Source: Pseudomonas sp. Irchel s3f7 (GTDB lineage: Bacteria; Pseudomonadota; Gammaproteobacteria; Pseudomonadales; Pseudomonadaceae). From it: 64,000 nt of DNA. The stretch lies in the NCBI RefSeq assembly GCF_900187615.1, contig NZ_FYDO01000005.1:1-64000 (forward strand), written 5' to 3'. The first letter of the stretch is position 1. Every line of letters starts with the position of its first letter. The position numbers were made by a program, and so were the translations under genes. Positions 29,838 through 43,563 of the stretch are shown here, one piece after another. The notes under the pieces were generated by a model, which was given only the letters and a program-made list of their open reading frames with translations, was not told where the DNA came from and did not search any database.

Positions 29838-30919
29838 TGCTGCTGCTGCTAGCGGAGTATCTGCAACAGTTCTACAAAGGCTTCGCGGTCTTTCAGTACC
29901 TGACCCTGCGCGGGATTCTCGGTGTACTGACCGCGCTGGTTTTGTCGCTGTGCTATGGCCCGTGGATGATCCGCACTTTGCAGAACCGTCAGATCGGCCA
30001 GTCCGTTCGTAACGATGGCCCGCAATCGCACCTGTCGAAGTCGGGCACCCCGACCATGGGTGGCGCGCTGATCCTGTCGTCCATCGGTGTCAGCACCCTG
30101 CTGTGGGCAGACCTGAGCAACCGCTACGTCTGGGTTGTGTTGCTGGTGACCTTGCTGTTCGGCGCCATCGGCTGGGTCGATGACTATCGCAAGGTGATCG
30201 AGAAGAATTCCCGCGGCCTTCCGAGCCGCTGGAAGTATTTCTGGCAATCGGTGTTCGGCCTGGGCGCTGCGATCTTCCTTTATATGACCGCCTCCACGCC
30301 GGTTGAAACCACCCTGATCCTGCCGATGCTCAAGGACTACAGCATTCCGTTGGGTGCCGGTTTTATCGTCCTGACCTATTTCGTGATTGTCGGCTCGAGC
30401 AACGCGGTCAACCTGACCGACGGCCTCGACGGTCTGGCGATCATGCCGACCGTGATGGTCGGCGGTGGCCTGGGTATTTTCTGCTACCTGTCGGGTAACG
30501 TGAAATTCGCCGAATACCTGTTGATTCCTTATGTGCCGGGCGCGGGCGAGCTGATCGTGTTCTGCGGCGCACTGATTGGTGCGGGCCTGGGTTTCCTCTG
30601 GTTCAACACCTACCCGGCGCAAGTCTTCATGGGTGACGTTGGCGCACTGGCGCTGGGCGCGGCCCTGGGCACCATCGCCGTGATCGTCCGTCAGGAAATC
30701 GTCCTGTTCATCATGGGCGGCGTGTTCGTGATGGAGACCCTGTCAGTCGTCATTCAGGTTGCCTCCTTTAAGCTGACCGGTCGCCGTGTGTTCCGCATGG
30801 CACCGATTCACCACCACTTTGAACTCAAGGGCTGGCCTGAGCCGCGTGTGATCGTCCGTTTCTGGATCATCACCGTGATTCTCGTGCTGGTTGGCCTTGC
30901 CACCCTGAAGCTGAGGTAG
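29837..30919 (+). CDS. mraY: phospho-MurNAc-pentapeptide translocase MraY
   Basis: With the ATG at 29837 the protein has 360 residues ([12 protein letters not shown]) and about ten membrane helices. The magnesium-binding aspartates are seen in GWVDDYRK, with [10 protein letters not shown] and the cytoplasmic [11 protein letters not shown] motif further on. It transfers phospho-MurNAc-pentapeptide to undecaprenyl phosphate, giving lipid I. A nine-residue longer frame would extend into murF. Confidence 0.97.
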   Translation: MLLLLAEYLQQFYKGFAVFQYLTLRGILGVLTALVLSLCYGPWMIRTLQNRQIGQSVRNDGPQSHLSKSGTPTMGGALILSSIGVSTLLWADLSNRYVWVVLLVTLLFGAIGWVDDYRKVIEKNSRGLPSRWKYFWQSVFGLGAAIFLYMTASTPVETTLILPMLKDYSIPLGAGFIVLTYFVIVGSSNAVNLTDGLDGLAIMPTVMVGGGLGIFCYLSGNVKFAEYLLIPYVPGAGELIVFCGALIGAGLGFLWFNTYPAQVFMGDVGALALGAALGTIAVIVRQEIVLFIMGGVFVMETLSVVIQVASFKLTGRRVFRMAPIHHHFELKGWPEPRVIVRFWIITVILVLVGLATLKLR

Positions 30920-30925
30920 AAACTC

Positions 30926-32272
30926 GTGTCTCTGATCGCTTCTGACCACTTCCGCATCGTTGTCGGCCTCGGCAAGAGCGGCATGTCCCTGGTTCGCTTC
31001 CTGGCGAACCGGGGCGTGGCGTTTGCCGTGGCCGATACGCGGGAAAATCCACCGGAACTGGCCACGCTCAAGCGTGACTACCCGCATGTGGAAGTGCGTT
31101 GTGGCGAGCTGGACGTCGAATTCCTGTGCCGTGCCGACGAGCTCTACGTGAGCCCCGGTCTGGCGCTGGCGACCCCGGCCCTGCAGGCTGCCGCTGCCCG
31201 TGGCGTGAAATTGTCCGGTGACATCGAGCTGTTCGCGCGTCACGCGAAGGCGCCGATCGTGGCCATCAGCGGTTCCAATGCGAAAAGCACCGTGACCACC
31301 CTGGTCGGCGAGATGGCGGCTGCGGCCGGCAAGCGTGTCGCCGTGGGTGGCAACCTCGGTACGCCGGCGCTGGACTTGCTCAGCGACGACATCGAGTTGT
31401 ACGTGATGGAACTGTCGAGTTTCCAACTGGAAACCACCGATCAGCTCAACGCCGAAGTGGCGACCGTGCTCAACGTCAGCGAAGACCACATGGACCGCTA
31501 CAGCGGTCTGCCGGCCTATCACCTGGCCAAGCACCGGATCTTCCGTGGCGCCAAACAGTTCGTGGTCAACCGTCAGGATGCGCTGAGCCGTCCGCTGATG
31601 GGCGAGGGCCAGCCGTGCTGGACCTTCGGCTTGAGCAAACCCGACTTCAAGGCTTTCGGCATTCGCGAAGAAGATGGCGAGAAGTACCTGGCCTTCGAAT
31701 TCCAGAACCTGATGCCGGTGCGCGAATTGAAGATTCGCGGTGCCCATAACCAGTCCAATGCGTTGGCAGCCCTGGCCCTGGGTCATGCGGTCGGCCTGCC
31801 GTTCGATGCCATGTTATCGAGCCTGCGCACGTTCGCCGGCCTTGAGCATCGCTGCCAGTGGGTCCGTGACCTCGATGGCGTGAGTTATTACAACGATTCC
31901 AAAGCCACCAACGTTGGCGCCGCACTGGCAGCCATCGAAGGCCTGGGCGCGGACATCGACGGCAAGCTCGTGCTGATCGCCGGTGGCGATGGCAAGGGTG
32001 CCGAGTTCAAGGACCTGCGAGATCCGGTGGCGGCCAACTGCCGAGCCGTAATCCTGATGGGCCGCGACTCTGACAAGATCGGCGAGGCCATTGGCGATGG
32101 CGTACCGCTGATCCGTGTCGGTTCGCTGGCGGAAGCTGTCGAGCAATGCCGCGCCGTTGCCCTGCCGGGCGATGCCGTGCTGCTGTCGCCGGCCTGCGCC
32201 AGTTTTGACATGTTCAAAAATTACGAAGACCGTGGTCACCAGTTCGTCCGTGCAGTGGAGGATCTGGCATGA
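30926..32272 (+). CDS. murD: UDP-MurNAc-L-alanine D-glutamate ligase MurD
   Basis: The 448-residue ligase starts at a GTG. It has an N-terminal Rossmann-like domain (GLGKSGMSLVRF), the P-loop GSNAKSTVTTL, NVSEDHMDRY, and the C-terminal YNDSKATN and LSPACASFDMF motifs. The P-loop glycine before the lysine is replaced by alanine compared with the usual GxNGKST. It adds D-glutamate to UDP-MurNAc-L-Ala. It lies six bases after mraY and overlaps ftsW. Confidence 0.97.
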   Translation: MSLIASDHFRIVVGLGKSGMSLVRFLANRGVAFAVADTRENPPELATLKRDYPHVEVRCGELDVEFLCRADELYVSPGLALATPALQAAAARGVKLSGDIELFARHAKAPIVAISGSNAKSTVTTLVGEMAAAAGKRVAVGGNLGTPALDLLSDDIELYVMELSSFQLETTDQLNAEVATVLNVSEDHMDRYSGLPAYHLAKHRIFRGAKQFVVNRQDALSRPLMGEGQPCWTFGLSKPDFKAFGIREEDGEKYLAFEFQNLMPVRELKIRGAHNQSNALAALALGHAVGLPFDAMLSSLRTFAGLEHRCQWVRDLDGVSYYNDSKATNVGAALAAIEGLGADIDGKLVLIAGGDGKGAEFKDLRDPVAANCRAVILMGRDSDKIGEAIGDGVPLIRVGSLAEAVEQCRAVALPGDAVLLSPACASFDMFKNYEDRGHQFVRAVEDLA

Positions 32273-33486
32273 GCCTGAAAAACATCATCAAGCCGTATCC
32301 ATCGCCGCTCATCACCGGACGTGGCATCGACCTCGATTTTCCGATGCTGGCCGGTTGCCTGACGTTACTCGGCCTGGGTCTGATCATGATCGCTTCGGCC
32401 TCCACCGAAGTGGGCGCGGTGCAATCAGGCAGTGCCCTGTATTACATGATGCGTCACCTTATTTATGTGGTGCTGGGCCTGGGTGCCTGCATTGTCACCA
32501 TGATGATTCCGCTCGCCACCTGGCAACGCCTGGGTTGGCTGATGCTGCTGGGCGCGTTCGGTCTGCTGGTGATGGTGATCATTCCGGGGATCGGCCGTGA
32601 AGTGAACGGTTCGATGCGCTGGATCGGTTTCAGCTTCTTCAACGTTCAGCCATCCGAGATCGCCAAGGTGTTTGTGGTGATCTACCTCGCGGGCTATCTG
32701 GTGCGTCGCCAGAAAGAGGTGCGTGAAAGCTGGATGGGCTTCTTCAAGCCGTTCATCGTACTGCTGCCGATGGCAGGTCTGCTGCTGATGGAACCGGACT
32801 TTGGTGCCACCGTCGTGATGATGGGGGCGGCGGCGGCGATGCTGTTCCTTGGCGGCGTCGGGCTGTTCCGTTTCTCCCTGATGGTGGTGCTGGCCGTCGG
32901 CGCGGTGGTGGCGTTGATTCAAATGCAGCCGTATCGAATGGCGCGTCTGACCAACTTTGCCGACCCGTGGGCTGACCAGTTCGGCGCGGGCTATCAGTTG
33001 TCACAAGCACTGATCGCGTTTGGTCGCGGTGAGTGGCTGGGCGTGGGCCTGGGTAACAGCGTGCAGAAACAGTTCTACTTGCCGGAAGCCCACACCGACT
33101 TCGTGTTCTCGGTCCTGGCCGAAGAGCTGGGCGCCGTAGGTTCGCTGTGCACTGTCGCGTTGTTCGTGTTTGTCTGTATTCGTGGCATGTACATCGGCTT
33201 GTGGGCCGAGAAGGCCAAACAGTTCTTCGCGGCCTATGTGGCCTACGGTTTGTCGTTCCTGTGGATTGGTCAGTTCCTGATCAACATCGGTGTGAACGTC
33301 GGCCTGCTTCCGACTAAAGGCCTGACGCTGCCGTTCCTCAGTTATGGCGGTAGTTCGTTGGTGATCTGCTGTGCCTGTCTCGGCTTGTTGCTGCGCATTG
33401 AGTGGGAGAGTCGAACCCACCTGGGCAGTGAAGAGATGGAGTTCCATGAGAGCGACTTCGCCGAGGAGCCGAACCATGGGCGCTAA
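32269..33486 (+). CDS. ftsW: peptidoglycan glycosyltransferase FtsW
   Basis: The 405-residue SEDS-family protein has about ten transmembrane helices. Signatures are GREVNGSMRWI, the QPSEIAK motif, the catalytic aspartate region LLMEPDFGAT, and LPEAHTDFVFSVLAEELG. It polymerises septal glycan from lipid II together with FtsI. The ATG overlaps the murD stop. Confidence 0.97.
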   Translation: MSLKNIIKPYPSPLITGRGIDLDFPMLAGCLTLLGLGLIMIASASTEVGAVQSGSALYYMMRHLIYVVLGLGACIVTMMIPLATWQRLGWLMLLGAFGLLVMVIIPGIGREVNGSMRWIGFSFFNVQPSEIAKVFVVIYLAGYLVRRQKEVRESWMGFFKPFIVLLPMAGLLLMEPDFGATVVMMGAAAAMLFLGGVGLFRFSLMVVLAVGAVVALIQMQPYRMARLTNFADPWADQFGAGYQLSQALIAFGRGEWLGVGLGNSVQKQFYLPEAHTDFVFSVLAEELGAVGSLCTVALFVFVCIRGMYIGLWAEKAKQFFAAYVAYGLSFLWIGQFLINIGVNVGLLPTKGLTLPFLSYGGSSLVICCACLGLLLRIEWESRTHLGSEEMEFHESDFAEEPNHGR

Positions 33487-34538
33487 CGTCTTGATCATGG
33501 CGGGCGGCACCGGTGGCCACGTGTTCCCGGCGCTGGCCTGTGCCCGCGAGTTCCAGGCGCGCGGTTACACCGTGCATTGGCTGGGCACACCGCGCGGCAT
33601 TGAAAACGACCTGGTCCCGGCGGCCGGTATCGAGCTGCATCGGATCAACGCCAGTGGCTTGCGTGGCAAGGGCAAGTTGTCCCTGCTCAAGGCACCGTTC
33701 ATGTTGATGAAGTCGGTCTGGCAGGCGCGGGCGATCATTCGCCAGCTGAAGCCGGCCTGCGTGGTGGGTTTTGGCGGTTATGTGACCGGACCTGGAGGCG
33801 TTGCGGCCAAATTGACCGGCGTACCGGTGATCGTTCACGAGCAGAACGCCGTGGCCGGTACCGCCAATCGGTTGCTGGTGCCGTTGGCCGCTCGAGTCTG
33901 TGAAGCGTTCCCCGACACCTTTACCCTGTCGAACAGCCGTCGAACCACCGGTAACCCGGTGCGCACCGAGCTGTTCCTCGAAACACCGCGACCTGCCCTG
34001 GCCGGTCGCAAGGCGCGTTTGCTGATCCTGGGCGGAAGCCTTGGCGCAGAGCCGTTGAACAAGTTGCTGCCTGAAGCCCTGTCGCAAGTCGCCGTCGACT
34101 TGCGCCCGGACGTGTTCCATCAGGCCGGCAAAAACCACGATGAAGTGACCGCAGAGCGCTATCGCGCGGCTGGCGTCGAGGCGCAGGTGCAGCCCTTCAT
34201 CAAAGACATGGCCCACGCCTATGGCTGGGCCGACCTGGTGGTCTGTCGCGCAGGCGCGCTGACCATCAGTGAACTGGCTGCTGCCGGTCTGCCCTCGATG
34301 CTGGTGCCTTTGCCCCATGCGATCGACGATCACCAGACCCGCAACGCCGATTATTTGGCCCGTGAAGGCGCAGCCTTCCTGATGCCGCAAAGAACGACTG
34401 GCGCAGCGGATCTTGCCGCTCGCCTGACAGAGGTCTTGATGCAACCACAACGACTCAACGATATGGCGACCGCGGCCCGCCGCCTGGCCAAACCCGATGC
34501 CACGCGCAACGTGGTCGATACCTGCCTGGAGGTGGCCC

Positions 34539-34546
<8 letters not shown>
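33476..34546 (+). CDS. murG: MurG N-acetylglucosaminyltransferase
   Basis: From the ATG at 33476 the protein has 356 residues and begins [15 protein letters not shown]. It is a GT-B glycosyltransferase with the glycine-rich loop [12 protein letters not shown], a second loop GGSLGAE, and the donor site [11 protein letters not shown]. It adds GlcNAc to lipid I to make lipid II at the inner face of the membrane. The start overlaps the ftsW stop by 11 bases. Confidence 0.97.
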
Positions 34547-36952
<2,406 letters not shown>

Positions 36953-36956
36953 GACC

Positions 36957-37826
36957 ATGCAAGGCGCTCAGCTCAGACATCAGCCTACCGCACCGACCGG
37001 CCGCAAGCCGGTGCCGCGGGGTGCCAGCCGTATGGTGGCCAAAGAGCCGATGTCTGCGCGCCTGCCGAAAGCCAACTTTGGTTTTCTCAAAGCGTTGTTC
37101 TGGCCAGTGCTGTTGGTCGCGCTGGGGTATGGCACCTACGAAGGCGCGCAGCGATTGCTGCCTTACGCCGACCGGCCGATCACCAGGATCAACGTGCAGG
37201 GCGACTTGAGTTACATCAGCCAGCAAGCGGTGCAGCAGCGGATCGCGCCATTCGTGGCGTCGAGCTTCTTCACCATTGACCTGGCGAGCATGCGCACCGA
37301 GCTGGAAACGATGCCGTGGATTGCCCACGCCGAAGTGCGTCGGGTGTGGCCGGATCAAGTGGTGATCCGCCTGGAAGAACAACTGCCGGTGGCCCGTTGG
37401 GGCGATGAGTCGCTGTTGAACAACCAGGGCCAGGCCTTCACCCCGCGCGAGCTGGCGAACTATGAACACCTGCCACAGCTGTTCGGCCCACAGCGGGCTC
37501 AGCAGCAAGTGATGCAGCAATACCAAGTGCTGAGCCAGATGCTCAGACCCATGGGTTTCTCGATTGCACGCCTGGAGCTGCGCGAACGCGGCAGCTGGTT
37601 CCTGACCACCGGCCCTGGCAGCGCGGGCCCTGGAATCGAACTGCTGCTGGGGCGCGGCAAGCTGGTGGAAAAGATGCGCCGCTTCATTGCCATCTATGAC
37701 AAGACGCTTAAAGAACAGATTACGAACATTGCGCGCATCGATCTGCGCTACGCCAACGGCCTTGCTGTTGGCTGGCGGGAACCGGTAGCGCCCACGGCAG
37801 CCCAACCCGCTGTCGCGAAGAATTAA
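36957..37826 (+). CDS. ftsQ: cell division protein FtsQ
   Basis: The 289-residue bitopic protein has a basic proline-rich cytoplasmic tail of about 45 residues and one membrane helix ([19 protein letters not shown]). A POTRA domain beginning [14 protein letters not shown] follows, then the beta domain with [19 protein letters not shown]. It recruits FtsL and FtsB to the septum. Confidence 0.96.
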   Translation: MQGAQLRHQPTAPTGRKPVPRGASRMVAKEPMSARLPKANFGFLKALFWPVLLVALGYGTYEGAQRLLPYADRPITRINVQGDLSYISQQAVQQRIAPFVASSFFTIDLASMRTELETMPWIAHAEVRRVWPDQVVIRLEEQLPVARWGDESLLNNQGQAFTPRELANYEHLPQLFGPQRAQQQVMQQYQVLSQMLRPMGFSIARLELRERGSWFLTTGPGSAGPGIELLLGRGKLVEKMRRFIAIYDKTLKEQITNIARIDLRYANGLAVGWREPVAPTAAQPAVAKN

Positions 37827-37841
37827 GAAGAGGCAGGACCC

Positions 37842-39101
37842 ATGGCAAACGTGCAAAGCGGCAAAATGATCGTCGGTCTCGATATCGGCACCTCCAAGGT
37901 GGTGGCGCTGGTAGGCGAGGTCGCGGACGACGGCACGCTGGAAATCGTCGGGATCGGCACCCATCCGTCCCGCGGCCTGAAAAAAGGCGTGGTAGTGAAC
38001 ATCGAGTCCACTGTGCAATCGATCCAGCGCGCGATCGAAGAAGCACAGCTGATGGCGGGTTGCCGCATTCACTCGGCATTCGTCGGCGTGGCCGGCAATC
38101 ACATCCGCAGCCTGAACTCCCACGGCATCGTGGCGATTCGTGATCGCGAAGTCAGCTCCGCCGACCTTGAGCGCGTACTCGACGCCGCCCAGGCCGTGGC
38201 GATCCCGGCTGACCAGCGTGTGCTGCACACCCTGCCACAGGATTACGTGATCGATAACCAGGAAGGCGTTCGTGAGCCACTGGGCATGTCCGGCGTGCGT
38301 CTGGAAGCCAAGGTTCACGTGGTCACCTGCGCCGTCAACGCTGCGCAAAACATTGAAAAATGTGTGCGTCGCTGCGGTCTGGAAATTGACGACATCATTC
38401 TTGAGCAACTCGCTTCGGCGTACTCGGTACTGACCGACGACGAGAAAGAGCTGGGCGTGTGCCTGGTGGACATCGGTGGCGGCACCACCGACATCGCGAT
38501 CTTCACCGAAGGTGCGATCCGTCACACCGCCGTGATCCCGATTGCGGGCGATCAGGTGACCAACGACATCGCCATGGCGTTGCGCACTCCGACCCAGTAC
38601 GCCGAAGAAATCAAGATTCGCTATGCCTGCGCCCTGGCCAAACTGGCCGGTGCCGGTGAAACCATCAAGGTGCCAAGCGTTGGCGACCGTCCTCCGCGCG
38701 AACTGTCCCGCCAGGCCCTGGCCGAAGTGGTTGAGCCGCGTTACGACGAACTGTTCACCCTGATCCAGGCCGAGCTGCGTCGCAGCGGCTACGAAGACCT
38801 GATTCCGGCCGGCATCGTGCTGACCGGCGGTACCGCGAAGATGGAAGGCGCCACTGAACTGGCCGAGGAAATCTTCCACATGCCGGTGCGCCTGGGCGTG
38901 CCTCATGGCGTCAAGGGCCTGGATGACGTGGTCCGCAACCCGATTTACTCCACAGGCGTTGGCCTGTTGATGTACGGCCTGCAGAAACAGTCCGACGGCA
39001 TTTCGTTCTCGGGCATCGGCAGCCGCGACAGCTACAGCAACGAAGACCCACAGGCGCCGCTGCTGGACCGCCTGAAGAAGTGGGTCCAGGGCAATTTTTA
39101 A
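37842..39101 (+). CDS. ftsA: cell division protein FtsA
   Basis: The 419-residue actin-like protein starts MANVQSGKMIVGLDIGTSKV. It has the phosphate-1 loop DIGTSK, the 1C domain, the phosphate-2 motif DIGGGTTDIAIF, the adenosine motif LTGGTAKMEG, and a C-terminal amphipathic membrane-targeting helix (LDRLKKWVQGNF). It tethers FtsZ to the inner membrane and signals to the septal synthases. Confidence 0.98.
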   Translation: MANVQSGKMIVGLDIGTSKVVALVGEVADDGTLEIVGIGTHPSRGLKKGVVVNIESTVQSIQRAIEEAQLMAGCRIHSAFVGVAGNHIRSLNSHGIVAIRDREVSSADLERVLDAAQAVAIPADQRVLHTLPQDYVIDNQEGVREPLGMSGVRLEAKVHVVTCAVNAAQNIEKCVRRCGLEIDDIILEQLASAYSVLTDDEKELGVCLVDIGGGTTDIAIFTEGAIRHTAVIPIAGDQVTNDIAMALRTPTQYAEEIKIRYACALAKLAGAGETIKVPSVGDRPPRELSRQALAEVVEPRYDELFTLIQAELRRSGYEDLIPAGIVLTGGTAKMEGATELAEEIFHMPVRLGVPHGVKGLDDVVRNPIYSTGVGLLMYGLQKQSDGISFSGIGSRDSYSNEDPQAPLLDRLKKWVQGNF

Positions 39102-39174
39102 AGCTTTACCGCAACACCGTAATACCGAAGCACGCAGTAGGCGAAAAAACTAGAGAAATGAAAGGAGAGGGAAA

Positions 39175-40368
39175 ATGTTCGAACTCGTAGACAACATCCC
39201 CGCAAGCCCGGTAATCAAAGTTATCGGTGTCGGCGGTGGCGGCGGCAACGCTGTCAACCATATGGTCAAGAGCAACATTGAAGGCGTCGAATTCATCTGC
39301 GCCAACACTGATGCCCAGGCGCTGAAAAGCATCAGCGCGCGGACCATCCTGCAACTGGGTACCGGCGTGACCAAAGGTCTGGGTGCCGGTGCCAACCCTG
39401 AAGTAGGTCGTCAGGCCGCTCTCGAAGACCGTGAGCGCATTGCCGAAGTCCTGCAGGGCACCAACATGGTGTTCATCACCACGGGCATGGGCGGAGGTAC
39501 CGGTACCGGTGCTGCGCCGATCATTGCCGAAGTGGCCAAGGAAATGGGGATCCTCACCGTTGCGGTCGTGACCCGTCCGTTCCCGTTCGAAGGCCGCAAG
39601 CGTATGCAGCTGGCCGACGAAGGTATCCGTCTGCTGTCTGAAAGCGTCGACTCGTTGATCACCATTCCCAACGAGAAGCTGCTGACCATCCTCGGTAAGG
39701 ACGCCAGCCTGCTGTCGGCTTTCGCCAAGGCGGACGATGTACTGGCCGGTGCCGTTCGCGGTATCTCCGACATCATCAAGCGTCCGGGTATGATCAACGT
39801 CGACTTTGCCGACGTTCGTACCGTGATGAGCGAAATGGGCATGGCGATGATGGGCACTGGCTGCGCCAGCGGTCCGAACCGTGCACGCGAAGCCACCGAA
39901 GCGGCCATTCGCAACCCGTTGCTCGAAGACGTGAACCTGCAAGGCGCTCGCGGCATCCTGGTGAACATCACCGCCGGTCCTGACCTGTCCCTGGGTGAGT
40001 ACTCCGACGTGGGTAGCATCATCGAGGCGTTCGCATCCGAGCACGCGATGGTCAAGGTCGGTACCGTTATCGATCCGGACATGCGCGACGAGCTGCACGT
40101 GACTGTCGTTGCCACCGGTCTTGGCGCTAAAATCGAGAAGCCTGTGAAGGTCATCGACAATACCGTTCACACTTCGATGGCTCCACAGCCACAACAACAG
40201 GCCCCTGTTCGTCAGGAAGCTCCAGCGGTGAATTACCGTGACCTGGACCGTCCGACCGTCATGCGCAACCAGGCTCAGGCCGGTGCTGCGACTGCCGCGA
40301 AGATGAATCCACAAGATGATCTGGATTACCTGGACATCCCGGCATTCCTGCGTCGTCAGGCCGATTGA
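39175..40368 (+). CDS. ftsZ: cell division protein FtsZ
   Basis: The 397-residue tubulin homologue has the GTP motif GGGTGTGAAPI, the GVGGGGGNAVNHM loop near the N-terminus, and the T7-loop NVDFADVRTVM. A glutamine/proline-rich linker (about 320-375) leads to the conserved C-terminal peptide LDYLDIPAFLRRQAD, which binds FtsA and ZipA. A very strong ribosome site AAAGGAGAGG precedes the ATG, as expected for the most abundant division protein. A 73-base gap separates it from ftsA. Confidence 0.99.
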   Translation: MFELVDNIPASPVIKVIGVGGGGGNAVNHMVKSNIEGVEFICANTDAQALKSISARTILQLGTGVTKGLGAGANPEVGRQAALEDRERIAEVLQGTNMVFITTGMGGGTGTGAAPIIAEVAKEMGILTVAVVTRPFPFEGRKRMQLADEGIRLLSESVDSLITIPNEKLLTILGKDASLLSAFAKADDVLAGAVRGISDIIKRPGMINVDFADVRTVMSEMGMAMMGTGCASGPNRAREATEAAIRNPLLEDVNLQGARGILVNITAGPDLSLGEYSDVGSIIEAFASEHAMVKVGTVIDPDMRDELHVTVVATGLGAKIEKPVKVIDNTVHTSMAPQPQQQAPVRQEAPAVNYRDLDRPTVMRNQAQAGAATAAKMNPQDDLDYLDIPAFLRRQAD

Positions 40369-40395
40369 TGAAATGTATCAGGGCTATGAAGGTGA

Positions 40396-41392
<997 letters not shown>

Positions 41393-41415
41393 GTAAAAAA
41401 CCTCTCTAGTTTTTT

Positions 41416-41447
41416 AAGGGCTACCTTCGGGTGGCCTTTTTTTATGT
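41416..41447 (+). terminator. terminator of the dcw cluster after lpxC
   Basis: AGGGCTACC, a TTCG tetraloop, and GGTGGCCTT (with one G:U pair) form the hairpin at 41417-41438, followed by seven Ts. No comparable hairpin is seen inside mraZ-lpxC. Confidence 0.85.
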
Positions 41448-41477
41448 CTGCATGAATCAGAAGATCCAGCGATCTTT

Positions 41478-42980
41478 TCAGCTGGCGCACACCACCCGAT
41501 TCCGCCCGCCTTCCTTGGCCTGATACAGCGCCTTGTCCGCGCTGAACAGCAACTGCTCCAGGCTGATCTCGCTGGCCGATGTGCAGGTGGCGATACCGAT
41601 GCTGACCGTCATTGGTGATTGAGGGGCGCCTGCCACTGGCATGTTCTGGACCGCTTCCCGGATCTGCTCGGCGATCTGCCGTGCACCTTCACTGTCGGTT
41701 TCAGCCAGGATCACCGAAAACTCCTCGCCACCGTAGCGGGCCACCAGGTCCGTGGGGCGATGGACATGGGTGCGGATAACATCGGCCAACGCCCGCAGGG
41801 CTTCGTCGCCTGCCTGATGGCCATGCTGATCATTGAAAGCCTTGAAGTGATCGGCATCGATCATCAGCAACGACAAGGGCTTGCCGGAACGTTGTGCACG
41901 AAACCATTCATGGCTCAGCGCATGATCGAGGGTTCGACGGTTGGCAACGCCGGTCAGGGCATCGGTGGCGGCCAATTGCGCCAGATCCTGCTCGGCCTGG
42001 TGCCGCAAACGCAGTTCGCGGCAAAGCAACCAGGTCAGCCACAAGAGGCCAATGCACAGGACACCGGTTGCGCCGCTGATCACCCATGCCGTGCGCTTCC
42101 AGGTGGCGAATACTTCATCGAGGGACAGTGCGACGATGACGGTCAACGGCAGATTACCGACCCGGGAAAAGGTGTACAGGCGCCGTTGGAAATCGACGCT
42201 CGACACGCTGTTGAAGTTGCCATTGCGCGCTTGCAATATCCTGACGACATTGGGGTTGCTGGCGAAACTCTTGCCGATCAAGTTTTCTTTCAGATAAGGC
42301 TTCTGCGCCAGGAGAATGCCATCGTCATTGATGATGGCCAGTGCACTGCCGGTACCGATGTCCAGACTGTTGAAGAGTTGATCGAAATAGCTCATGCGCA
42401 TCGAGGCCACCGCAACACCCAGAAACTCACCCGTGGGCGAGGCAATGCGTCGGCTGAAACTAATGCGCCATTCATCTTTTTCTTCACATTCGCAGCGGGG
42501 TTTGAACGGTCGGCTGATGAACATGCCGGTGTCGTGGTTGAAGGCATGGGCGAGGAAATAGTCGCGATCGGCGAAATTGGCCGGTTTGGGCTCGATCAAC
42601 GACGAGTCGGCCAATACCTCGCCATGCTTGTCCAGCAACAGGATGTCGCCTTTGTAACGCGCGGTGGTGGAGCGGTCGAACAGCACCAGATGGCGAATCT
42701 GCGCAGACACCTGTTTCAGATCGTCCCGTTGCGCGGCCGCGATCAGTCCTTGCAGTATCAGATCGTAAAGCTCCACCGTGCGCAGCACATCGGCGTCGAT
42801 CAGTTGCGCAATGGTCGTGGCGCTGCGGGTAGCAGCCTGCTGGGCGTTGGTGTGTTCGCGAATCAGCAGGAACGTGACAATGCACAGGATTGCGATAACC
42901 GTCAGGGAGCTGCCGAGGATCACCATGATCTCCGGTCGACCGGTATTGCCTGAAACATGCGGGAGGCGGTTTGCGGTCAT
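41478..42980 (-). CDS. membrane diguanylate cyclase (Cache sensor + GGDEF)
   Basis: The 500-residue protein has two transmembrane helices (about 20-40 and 295-315) enclosing a periplasmic PDC/Cache-type sensor domain with FADRDYFLAH. A cytoplasmic GGDEF domain follows (about 345-498). The active site reads GGEEF and is preceded by the allosteric inhibition site RPTD with the correct five-residue spacing. It should make cyclic di-GMP and be subject to product inhibition. The sensed ligand is unknown. It is a single leftward gene convergent with lpxC. Confidence 0.94.
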   Translation of the reverse strand: MTANRLPHVSGNTGRPEIMVILGSSLTVIAILCIVTFLLIREHTNAQQAATRSATTIAQLIDADVLRTVELYDLILQGLIAAAQRDDLKQVSAQIRHLVLFDRSTTARYKGDILLLDKHGEVLADSSLIEPKPANFADRDYFLAHAFNHDTGMFISRPFKPRCECEEKDEWRISFSRRIASPTGEFLGVAVASMRMSYFDQLFNSLDIGTGSALAIINDDGILLAQKPYLKENLIGKSFASNPNVVRILQARNGNFNSVSSVDFQRRLYTFSRVGNLPLTVIVALSLDEVFATWKRTAWVISGATGVLCIGLLWLTWLLCRELRLRHQAEQDLAQLAATDALTGVANRRTLDHALSHEWFRAQRSGKPLSLLMIDADHFKAFNDQHGHQAGDEALRALADVIRTHVHRPTDLVARYGGEEFSVILAETDSEGARQIAEQIREAVQNMPVAGAPQSPMTVSIGIATCTSASEISLEQLLFSADKALYQAKEGGRNRVVCAS

Positions 42981-43130
42981 AGGGCGGGTATCTGTTGGAG
43001 GGACTGTGTAAGCGTAGTTCCATTAGCGTAATAACTGAATGATTCGGCCTCGGTGCCAGGAGGGTTGATCCATTGCAAAGGGCGTGAGTGATCATCGTTA
43101 CAGCCCACGCAATGAAACGGTGAAGCCAGC

Positions 43131-43159
43131 ATAAAAAAAGCCGCTGACAGCAGCGGCTT
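43131..43159 (-). terminator. terminator for the small exported protein gene
   Basis: AAGCCGCTG and CAGCGGCTT form a stem around ACAG (43138-43159). Read on the minus strand it is followed by a run of seven Ts, ending the leftward transcript. Confidence 0.85.
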
Positions 43160-43225
43160 GAAGACAACTTTTCAAAGGGAAGAGCCGATGGAAAGTGTCG
43201 AGGGAAACGGGAGCGATGCGCGCAA

Positions 43226-43447
43226 TCAGCTGTCTTTTTCGGTTTGCTGGGTTTGAATGCGCAACGCTTGTGCTGCCTGGGTGGCCTCAGGGGTTTTGGC
43301 TGTCATCTCGATTTGCTGTGCCTCGAAGGCGGCGGCGCGCGTGGCGTTTTGCGTGACGAACGTCTGCGACTCCTCCGCGAAGGCCAATGGCGACAGGAAC
43401 AAAGAAGACAAAACAAAAGCGCTGGCAATACCCATACGGTTGGACAT
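43226..43447 (-). CDS. small exported protein of unknown function
   Basis: From the ATG at 43447 (AAGAAGG upstream) the protein has 73 residues. A signal peptide is clear, with a hydrophobic core (IASAFVLSSLFLSPLAFA, cleavage after AFA near residue 23). The mature part of about 50 residues is rich in Ala, Gln and Thr with no cysteine. It lies downstream of a CusRS/CopRS-like two-component system. Small periplasmic proteins of PtrA type are found beside copper two-component systems in Pseudomonas, so that is a possibility, but the sequence match is weak. Confidence 0.65.
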   Translation of the reverse strand: MSNRMGIASAFVLSSLFLSPLAFAEESQTFVTQNATRAAAFEAQQIEMTAKTPEATQAAQALRIQTQQTEKDS

Positions 43448-43563
43448 CGTTAAAACCTTCTTGCTTGGCAAGTGCTGTTTGGTGCGGGCAAAGATAAGGA
43501 GGTCGGAGGTTTTGAAAAAGAGCGGATTCATGAAAGGACTGTTACAGCAGAAGCAAAGATCGC

